A stretch of 5,082 nucleotides of DNA from an uncultured bacterium (GTDB lineage Bacteria > Patescibacteriota > Gracilibacteria > Absconditabacterales > Absconditicoccaceae). Under the pieces are notes generated by a model, which saw only the letters and a list, made by a program, of their open reading frames with translations, ran no database searches and was not told the origin of the DNA. Each line of letters begins with the position of its first letter. Within the stretch, counting starts at the first letter, position 1. Both the position numbers and the translations under genes were made by a program. This document shows, in pieces, positions 1-5,082 of this stretch. The stretch lies in contig CALCYP010000019.1 of NCBI GenBank assembly GCA_937906635.1, forward strand, positions 1 through 5,082, given 5' to 3'.

Positions 1-8
1 ACCCTCTC

Positions 9-36
9 TTGAAAATTAACCACAAAATTATATAAA
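9..36 (+). promoter_or_regulatory. Putative sigma-70-type promoter of mnmA, nearly leaderless
   Basis: A TTGAAA box at 9-14 and a TATAAA box at 31-36 are separated by 16 bases, each matching the sigma-70 consensus at five of six positions. Transcription would start near 42-44, only a few bases before the ATG at 46, so the mRNA would be leaderless or almost so. No Shine-Dalgarno sequence precedes the ATG, which fits this. The call is by eye in AT-rich DNA, where chance matches are common; the good spacing and the position directly before a gene are its main support. Confidence 0.42.
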
Positions 37-45
37 ATTAGACTT

Positions 46-1212
46 ATGAAAAAAATATTGGTTTGATTAAGCGGTGGTGTGGACAGTGCTGTTGCCGCTT
101 ACTTATTAAAAGAACAGTGATACGAAGTAGTAGCAGGATTTATGAAAAATTATGTAGATGAAGAAAATCCAAACTGCTCTACTTACAAAGATGCAAACGA
201 AGCCATCAAGGTTGCAAAGTTTTTGTGAATCGAGATTTTAAGTTTTGATTTAAGACAAGAATACGAAGATAAAATAATCAAATACATTTACGATTGATAC
301 CAAAAATGAATCACTCCAAACCCAGATATTTTGTGTAATACTTTGATAAAGTTTGATGTATTTTTAGACAAAGCATTGAAAGCTGGATTTGACTGAATTG
401 CTACTGGACATTATGCTAGAGTAAAAGAAAATCACCCCCTTACCCCCTCTTCCCTGCTAGAGCCGGGCACGGCGATAAAGAGGGGGAACCTCTTTGCAAA
501 TAAGTCCCCTCGTTTTCAAAGAGGGGATTTAGGGGTGATTTCAAATAAAAATGAAGGGGATGATTATTATAAACTCCTTAGATGAGTAGATTACAATAAA
601 GATCAGACATACTTTTTGTCGTGATTAAACCAATATCAGCTCAGTAAATCACTATTTCCAATAGGTTGAATGACTAAACCAGAAGTCAGAGAATTAGCAA
701 AAAAGGTCTGATTGCCAAATGCTGAACGTCCAGATAGTCAATGACTATGCTTTGTCTGAAAAGTACCAATGAGAACTTTTTTGAAAAAAAGATTGCCGGT
801 GAAAAAATGAGATATAGTTTTGATGGATTGAACTAAAGTTTGAGAACATGACTGAGCATATTTTTTCACCATATGACAAAGTAGAGGTTTGGATATAAAT
901 AAAAAGGCATTTGTCGTAAAAATTGATGTAGAAAAGAATTTAGTATATGTTAGTTACGATAAATACGAACCAGAGCTTGTGACAAAACATATTGAAGTAA
1001 AAGATTGGCATCGAATTGGTCAAGAGTATGAATTACCATTGGAATGTAGTACGAAAATTAGATACAGGCAAGAGCCAAATCCAAGTACAATGGAAAATAA
1101 AGATTGAAAAATATTTTTTTCTTATAATCAAGAGCAACGATGAGTCGCTAGATGACAAAGTGTCGTTGCATACTTATGAGATGAATGCCTTTGAGGTGGA
1201 ATTATTGAATAA
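46..1212 (+). CDS. mnmA: MnmA, tRNA-specific 2-thiouridylase (UGA read as Gly), with an in-frame repeat-derived insert
   Basis: MnmA adds sulfur to C2 of the wobble uridine (U34) of tRNAs for Lys, Glu and Gln. It adenylates the base with ATP and takes sulfur as a cysteine persulfide from a cysteine desulfurase; it acts in the cytoplasm. The product is 388 residues, against roughly 350-370 usual for the family. Visible landmarks are the ATP-binding PP-loop SGGVDS (residues 9-14), NPDILCN with the first catalytic Cys97, TGHYAR (120-125), KDQTYFL (185-191), DSQGLCF with the second catalytic Cys235, FTIGQSRGL, the KIRYRQ segment of the C-terminal barrel, and a CLGGGIIE tail. Residues about 130-166 are encoded by a palindromic repeat and account for the extra length. 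About 22 glycines are encoded by TGA, and TAA at 1210-1212 ends the frame. CGA codons at 1012 and 1138 are probably Trp; the first lies where E. coli MnmA has the His-Trp of its C-terminal domain. The ATG at 46 gives the normal MnmA N-terminus just before the PP-loop. The identification is firm. Confidence 0.96.
429..541 (+). repeat. GC-rich palindromic repeat element inserted in frame in mnmA
   Basis: The element is bounded by a perfect 10-bp terminal inverted repeat, AAATCACCCC (429-438) and GGGGTGATTT (532-541). Extended to 23 bp the ends still match at about 19 positions. Inside are further hairpins: CCCCTC/GAGGGG at 506-526 and AAGAGG/CCTCTT at 478-494. It is about 52% GC by hand count, whereas the surrounding gene is clearly AT-rich. 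It contains no TAA or TAG in the mnmA frame and replaces the short loop between TGHYAR and the LLRGVD segment. No transposase ORF is present, so this is a small non-autonomous element comparable in behaviour to Rickettsia palindromic elements, although I see no sequence relationship to those. Confidence 0.88.
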
Positions 1213-1267
1213 TTAAGAATTAAGAAGTTTCCAAGATTATTAATTGTTAATTTTTGATTATAAAAAT

Positions 1268-1295
1268 TTGCATTATTTTTTTTTCTGATTATAAT
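1268..1295 (+). promoter_or_regulatory. Putative promoter for the surface-protein unit
   Basis: TTGCAT at 1268-1273 and a perfect TATAAT at 1290-1295 are separated by 16 bases. The -10 box is consensus; the -35 box keeps only the TTG. Transcription would begin near 1302, at the very edge of the inverted heptamer array, giving an untranslated leader of about 115 bases that can fold on itself. This would serve the gene at 1418 and, through it, the one at 2515. The preceding stretch 1213-1267 is AT-rich and holds only a weak ATTAA/TTAAT stem (1239-1251) followed by four Ts as a possible mnmA terminator. Confidence 0.45.
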
Positions 1296-1299
1296 TATG

Positions 1300-1394
1300 T
1301 TAGCTGGTAGCTAATAGCTCATAGCTAATAGCTGATAACTGACAGCAAAAAAAATCTTTTGCCATTAGCTACTAACCCATAAGCTATCAGCTAA
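1300..1394. repeat. Inverted array of TAGCTAA-like heptamers
   Basis: From 1301 the sequence reads as successive 7-base units: TAGCTGG, TAGCTAA, TAGCTCA, TAGCTAA, TAGCTGA, TAACTGA. After an A-rich centre with the small hairpin GCAAAA/TTTTGC (1345-1362), similar units continue in reverse complement to 1394, where CAGCTAA pairs with TTAGCTG at 1300-1306. The whole can fold into one long imperfect stem-loop. It lies between a good promoter and the next start codon, so it would form most of the leader of that mRNA. It could be a mobile or slippage-prone repeat, a structured leader, or both. Confidence 0.75.
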
Positions 1395-1417
1395 AATTTA
1401 TTAATTAAATATGAAAT

Positions 1418-2500
1418 ATGATGAGAAGAGTAATATGATTTATACTTTCAGTTATTGTGGCTGTGATTTTGTTTATATTGATAATATCCTTTTTTCCATC
1501 AAGAAAAAAAAGTGTAGACATCGTCAATATGACATATATTTTTATCGATGATGATTGAACCGAATATGATATCTTTGAGCCAGTTCACGGAGCAGCAAGA
1601 GATTGGTCTTTTTTATTTAAACGATTCAAAAATGAATGAGATAGTGAAAATTGAACAGAAAATGTTGATTGAGAAAATACAAATTGAGACAAATGAAATA
1701 TATTAGGGAACAAAGATTATGTTTGATGATGAGAATGATCTCATACAGTGAGTACAGATCCTTATAATCTGCCTGAATGAGCAATAGAAAAACCTCTACC
1801 AAAAGATTGTGAGGCTCCTCGATGAGATAAAGTTAAACATACAGAATCGATTTTGGCATATCAGCAAAGAAGTGATGTCCCAGATATTTGTAATGTACAA
1901 AGAAGGACTTGCAATGATGGTGTACTAGATTGAAGTTTCAACCAGCCATCGTGCAGTGAAAATGTAGTATATATATCTAATAAATCTAGTAGCAATATCA
2001 GTTCAGAATCAAATAATAATGTGGTTTCATATACGAGGAAAAGTGTAGTATCACACAACGATCTGCCAAAATGAGAATTAATTCAAACTCCGACTGTTGC
2101 AAAAAATGAAAAAGCAGAATTTGATACGAAATGAAAAATTAAAAATTGAGAAAAAGAACCAATTACAGATTGGAATAATGATGATAAATATTGAAATATT
2201 GGTGACTATGAATCACAAGAACAAAAAAATGTTAGTTATAAAAATTGTAAAACATCTCGATGAGAAGTCATTAATCACTGACAATTTATAAAAGCTTATG
2301 AGTCACCATTTGGATTTACAAATGCGAGTTGTAGCGTAGAACTCAGACTATGTGTAGATTGAGAATTAAAATGAAGTTTTGAATATGGAGATTGCGAATA
2401 TTTAGACATTACTTATGAAGAATATAGTAATAATTTGCAATTAGGAGAAAATTCAGAAAATAGCAAAAAGACGACTTGGATCAAAAAAGTATTTAGATAA
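1418..2500 (+). CDS. Signal-anchored extracellular protein with two four-cysteine C-x3-W-G repeats, function unknown
   Basis: This 360-residue protein has a short positive N-terminus (MMRR), one hydrophobic segment at about residues 5-27, then a long hydrophilic Gly/Asn/Ser-rich chain. It should be anchored with its C-terminal part outside the cell. It holds two copies of one domain. Copy one has cysteines 131, 158, 165 and 179; copy two has 277, 305, 312 and 326. Both share C-x3-W-G, then an Ala-Tyr, then C-x6-C-x-D-G-x-L-x-G-S-F-x4-C. The Trp in each copy is encoded by CGA and would be Arg under plain table 25. Four cysteines per copy suggest two disulfides each. I recall similar C..PWG modules in surface proteins of other candidate-phyla bacteria but cannot name a family. 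Residues 180-270 look like a flexible linker. An in-frame TAA at 1406-1408 makes ATG 1418 (or the adjacent 1421) the start. Many glycines are TGA. A role in adhesion or host contact is a guess from architecture only. Confidence 0.88.
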
Positions 2501-2514
2501 AAAATTTATTAAGA

Positions 2515-2976
2515 ATGATAGTATTTGTAGCTATATATTTTTATTTCTTAATTCAAATTATCATGGCATCAAAATGAAAAGATTCTTTAGCAAGTAAAGA
2601 AATTAAAAATAAGCTCAGTACTGTGCCTGCCACAGTAAAAGAATCGACAAAGTCCGTGGAAAATAAAATTTCTGATGAATCGGTCATAGTAATTGAAAAC
2701 GCAAAAAAATTAACAAAAAAAGCATGAAGTGCATTAAAACAATGAAAAGATTTTGTGGTTGATAAGTATAATAATCTAAAAACAAAATTAAACAATGATG
2801 AAACTATCGTGAAAAAATGAACAAGATCAGAAAAAAATATTGAAGAATGACTTATTTCAGATCTTATAAAGACCAATCAAGAACTCATTGATCTTACAAA
2901 AAAGTTGATTGATAAATATGATGAAAACCTAAAATTATTACAAGAAATTAATAGAAATCTATCAAAAAAGAAATAA
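2515..2976 (+). CDS. Small lysine-rich coiled-coil protein, possibly membrane-anchored, function unknown
   Basis: From ATG 2515 the product is 153 residues. It opens with an aromatic/aliphatic stretch of about 16 residues (IVFVAIYFYFLIQII), followed by MASKGKDS. If the stretch is real it is a short membrane anchor with the charged body in the cytoplasm. Starting at ATG 2563 instead gives a soluble 137-residue protein; neither start has a ribosome binding site, and AT-rich noncoding DNA can mimic such a segment. The body is rich in Lys, Asp, Glu and Asn. Its last 45 residues show a leucine/isoleucine heptad pattern (for example LIKTNQELIDLTKKLIDKY) typical of a coiled coil. It has no cysteine or CGA codon. 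All five glycines are written TGA, with no GGN codon at all. It starts 14 bp after the surface-protein gene and has no clear promoter of its own, so the two are probably co-transcribed. I do not recognise a family. Confidence 0.8.
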
Positions 2977-2981
2977 TATTA

Positions 2982-3011
2982 TTGAAATAACAATTGTTTT
3001 TGATATATAAT
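2982..3011 (+). promoter_or_regulatory. Putative proS promoter
   Basis: TTGAAA at 2982-2987 and a perfect TATAAT at 3006-3011 are spaced by 18 bases, just after the stop of the preceding gene. Transcription would start near 3018, leaving a leader of roughly 26 bases before the proS ATG. The -10 box overlaps the left arm of a 12-bp palindrome, which makes regulation by a dimeric DNA-binding protein possible. Confidence 0.5.
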
Positions 3012-3035
3012 AATGTGATATTTTATCACATTATT
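3009..3035. promoter_or_regulatory. Perfect 12-bp palindrome over the proS start region: operator or terminator
   Basis: AATAATGTGATA (3009-3020), a TTT loop and TATCACATTATT (3024-3035) form a perfect inverted repeat ending 8 bases before the proS ATG. Two readings are possible. As DNA it is an operator-like site covering the end of the -10 box and the likely transcription start. As RNA it is an AT-rich hairpin closing the upstream transcript, followed by only two further Ts and then GG, so it is a poor intrinsic terminator. The position relative to the promoter makes me prefer the operator reading slightly. Confidence 0.5.
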
Positions 3036-3043
3036 TTGGTATT

Positions 3044-4558
3044 ATGGCAAAAATTACAACAAGAGCTGAAAACTATAGTGAATGGTATAATCAGCTCGTA
3101 CAACAAGCAGAAATGGCTGAAAATTCAAGTGTCAGATGATGTATGGTTATCAAACCATATGGTTTCGCAATTTGGGAAAATATCAAAGATGTATTAGACA
3201 AAATGTTTAAAAATACATGACATCAAAATGCAGCATTTCCGTTGTTAATACCAAAATCTTTTTTCACAAAAGAAGCTAGTCATGTAGCATGATTCGCAAA
3301 GGAATGTGCTGTAGTTACGCATTACAGGCTAAAAAATGACCCAAATTGAAAATGAATTATTGTGGATCCTGAAGCTAAATTAGAAGAAGAATTGATTATC
3401 AGACCTACTAGTGAAACAATAATCTGGGATAGCTACAAAAGATGGATAAATAGTTATCGTGATTTGCCAATACTCGTAAATCAGTGGGCAAATGTGATGA
3501 GATGGGAGATGAGGACGAGAATGTTTTTGAGAACTGCTGAAATATTTTGGCAAGAATGACATACTGCTCACGCTACAGCACAAGAAGCTAATGAGGAAGC
3601 ATTAAGAATGCTTGATGTCTACAGAGATTTCGCTGAGAATTTCTTGGCTATATCACCTGTAACATGAAAAAAACCTGCTCATGATAGATTTGCTTGAGCT
3701 GTAGAAACTTATACTTACGAACCTATGATGCAAGATTTCAAAGCATTACAAGCTTGAACATCACACTTTTTGTGACAAGCCTTTGGAAAAGCATTTGATG
3801 TAAAATTCACAAATCAAAATAACGAATTGGAATATGTTCGATGAACATCATGGTGATGTAGTACAAGAATGGTTGGATGAATAATCATGGCCCACGGAGA
3901 TGATAATGGATTAGTTTTGCCTCCTCTACTTGCTCCATATCATGTAGCTATCGTGCCTATTTTCAAAAATCAAGAAGATTTAAATGATATCATGAATTTT
4001 TTGAAACCATTGATTGAAAAAATGGACAATGCAAGTTTGGATGCTCATTCAAAATATATAAAAGATACTATCAAAGTTAAATATAAAATTGATAGTGACA
4101 CACAAAAGACTCCAGGACGAAAATTCAGTGAATACGAGATGAAAGGATTTCCATTGAGAGTCACTGTTTGAAAAAGAGATTTAGAAAATTGACAAGTAGA
4201 AGTATTCAATAGAATTACTGAGGAAAAGACAATGATGAGATTAGATGATTTAGTTGAAAATTTAGAAGATATTTTGTTGAAACAACAAAAAGATTTGTAT
4301 GAAAAAAATAAAGCATTTAGAGAAGCAAATACATACTACGTCAATACTTACGACGAATTCAAAGAAAAAATAGAAAAATGATTTATCTTTGCTCATTGGG
4401 ACTGAACAGCTGAATCAGCAGAAAAAATCCAAGAAGAGACAAAAGCGACTATCAGATGTATTCCAAATGAATGATTTGTAAAGCAAAATGATGAATGAGT
4501 AGATATGATTAGCTGAAAACCAAGTGTTTGAAGAGTTTTATTTGCAAAAAGCTATTAA
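3044..4558 (+). CDS. proS: ProS, prolyl-tRNA synthetase, archaeal/eukaryotic type
   Basis: This class II synthetase joins proline to tRNA-Pro using ATP, in the cytoplasm. The 504-residue product is full length for the short archaeal/eukaryotic-type ProRS, without the editing insertion of the E. coli type. In order: an N-terminal YGFAIWENI helix segment, RPTSE (120-124), motif 2 LRTAEIFWQEGHTAH (162-176), GTSHFLGQAFGKAFDVKF, motif 3 TSWGCSTR with Arg275, HGDDNGLVLPP (284-294), the anticodon-binding domain from about 297, and a C-terminal domain ending in FAKSY. CGA codons at 3839 (residue 266) and 4118 (residue 359) fall at EYV-W-GTSWG and TPG-W-KF, where relatives have Trp. The four zinc cysteines of archaeal ProRS are replaced by Asp453, Ser458, Asp487 and Ser490, as in the bacterial branch I recall from Bacteroidetes. 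Glycine is often TGA. It appears to have its own promoter. The start at 3044 matches the family N-terminus. Confidence 0.97.
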
Positions 4559-4589
4559 ATTAATTAATAATTAAGAATGTTTTATATTT

Positions 4590-4694
4590 TCTCCCTTTTT
4601 AAAGGGAGTACCCGCTTTGCGGGGGAGGGATTTTTGTAAATCTATGTATAAAAAATCCTTCGTCACTTCGTGACGCCTCCTTTAAAAAGGAGGA
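4590..4694. repeat. Composite intergenic inverted repeat of two convergent half-elements, possible terminator of proS
   Basis: The left half holds the hairpin CTCCCTTT/AAAGGGAG (4591-4608), then CCCGC-TTT-GCGGG (4611-4623), then GAGGGATTTTT. The right half is the same layout in reverse complement: AAAAATCC, then CGTCAC-TTC-GTGACG (4661-4675), then CCTCCTTT/AAAGGAGG (4676-4693). The small inner hairpins occupy the same place but differ in sequence on both arms, so pairing rather than sequence is kept. It is GC-richer than its surroundings. The run of five Ts at 4631-4635 after the first hairpins could end proS transcription. Its architecture resembles that of the element inside mnmA. The rest of 4559-4720 is plain AT-rich DNA with no gene. 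Confidence 0.8.
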
Positions 4695-4720
4695 CAAGCA
4701 ACTTTACTAATACTTATTCC

Positions 4721-5082
4721 ATGGAGAAACTAAGCTTAATTAAACCGACTAAAGATTTTGAAAATCAGATACTTGAGATTGCTCAAGAGTTTTTTGATGA
4801 TGGTACAGTTTTAAATTGAACTAGTTGATTAAAAAGATATGCAGATAATTATGACTGACGATTACAAAATATAAATAACAACGAAAGGAAAGAGACAGTA
4901 GATGCTTGACATGTAATTGCAAATCAATTTATCTTAATCCGTGAATTGGATAACAAAGTACTTTGATTTATTAATACAAGATTAGAATTAAATGATGCAT
5001 TATTGGAGCACTGATGACACATATGATATTCAATTCGTCCAAGTGAGAGGAAAAAACATTATGCCACAGCACAATTGTTTAG
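4721..5082 (+). CDS. GNAT-family N-acetyltransferase, N-terminal part (cut by window end)
   Basis: The first 120 residues of a predicted acetyltransferase that would move an acetyl group from acetyl-CoA to an unknown amine. The pattern matches the COG3981-like GNAT group: FILIRELDNKVLGFINTRL (strands 3-4, residues 70-88), LLEHGGHIGYSIRP (94-107) and SERKKHYATAQL, the start of the acetyl-CoA pyrophosphate loop. In the usual R-x-x-G-x-A loop the glycine is replaced by His113, which is unusual. A CGA codon at 4859 (residue 47) sits in NYDG-W-LQNI, where a Trp-Leu is expected in this group. Glycines are partly TGA. ATG 4721 directly follows the intergenic repeat; no Shine-Dalgarno or convincing promoter is seen, and the GGAGG at 4689-4693 is too far upstream and belongs to the repeat hairpin. 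The substrate cannot be told. Confidence 0.88.

Noticed and set aside
889..1107. A separate small ORF starting at TTG 889
   Set aside because: It is in frame with mnmA and is simply the stretch between two in-frame TGA codons, which are glycine here.
46..1212. mnmA as a pseudogene broken by stops and an insertion
   Set aside because: All the apparent stops are TGA at glycine positions, and the insertion keeps the frame with all catalytic motifs intact.
1016..1216. A 66-residue + strand ORF overlapping the mnmA end
   Set aside because: It is out of frame with the conserved MnmA C-terminus, which is clearly coding up to the GGGIIE tail.
1239..1255. Intrinsic terminator for mnmA (ATTAA/TTAAT plus T run)
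   Set aside because: The stem is five A-T pairs and too weak to call in such AT-rich DNA.
1300..1394. A CRISPR-like repeat array
   Set aside because: The units are 7 bases, without spacers, and switch orientation; there are no cas genes nearby.
1861..2058. A 65-residue minus-strand ORF
   Set aside because: It is antisense to the cysteine-domain gene, whose repeated cysteine pattern shows the + frame is the real one.
2097..2291. A 64-residue + strand ORF
   Set aside because: It is out of frame with the 1418-2500 gene and rich in Lys/Ile/Met as expected for a shadow frame in AT-rich DNA.
2553..2876. A 107-residue minus-strand ORF rich in Phe and Ser
   Set aside because: It is the antisense of a Lys/Glu-rich coiled-coil frame, which yields Phe/Ser/Leu-rich translation. 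The + frame shows heptads and consistent TGA-as-Gly use.
3013..3031. A CRP/FNR-type site, because of TGTGA...TCACA in the proS palindrome
   Set aside because: The spacer is 7 bases rather than the 6 of CRP, and no such regulator is known to me in these reduced genomes. The palindrome itself is reported without naming a regulator.
3380..3583. A 67-residue minus-strand ORF
   Set aside because: It is antisense to the best conserved part of ProRS.
4689..4693. GGAGG as ribosome binding site of the GNAT gene
   Set aside because: It is about 27 bases before the ATG and is one arm of a repeat hairpin.

Overview
The window comes from a UGA-recoded candidate-phyla bacterium of the Absconditabacteria (SR1) / Gracilibacteria group. 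The DNA is AT-rich, and all genes lie on the + strand. Read with the standard code every gene breaks into fragments. Read with TGA as glycine (table 25) the window resolves into five clean ORFs, four complete and one running off the right edge. In these genes CGA also falls where conserved protein families have tryptophan, at several independent sites in ProRS, MnmA, a GNAT enzyme and a repeated cysteine domain. CGA therefore probably means Trp rather than Arg. As I recall, CGA/CGG-to-Trp has been reported for Absconditabacterales, so I favour that order over other Gracilibacteria. Anyone translating this window with plain table 25 will get Arg at eight positions that are probably Trp.

Layout: (1) 1-45, a promoter with almost no leader. 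(2) 46-1212, mnmA, tRNA U34 2-thiolase, which carries an in-frame GC-rich palindromic repeat of about 113 bp (429-541) translated as about 37 extra residues. (3) 1213-1417, an intergenic region with a promoter and a long inverted array of TAGCTAA-like heptamers. (4) 1418-2500, a signal-anchored extracellular protein with two copies of a four-cysteine C-x3-W-G domain. (5) 2515-2976, a small lysine-rich coiled-coil protein, 14 bp downstream and probably co-transcribed. (6) 2977-3043, a promoter overlapped by a perfect 12-bp palindrome. (7) 3044-4558, proS, an archaeal/eukaryotic-type prolyl-tRNA synthetase. (8) 4559-4720, a composite inverted repeat made of two convergent halves with matching hairpins. 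(9) 4721-5082, the N-terminal part of a GNAT acetyltransferase.

mnmA and proS both serve translation (tRNA wobble-base thiolation and tRNA charging), but they are separated and appear to have their own promoters. The two middle genes look like a small cell-surface transcription unit of unknown function. No defence system, CRISPR array, transposase, tRNA or rRNA is visible. The points of most interest are the double codon reassignment, the palindromic element domesticated inside an essential-type gene, and the repeated cysteine domain.
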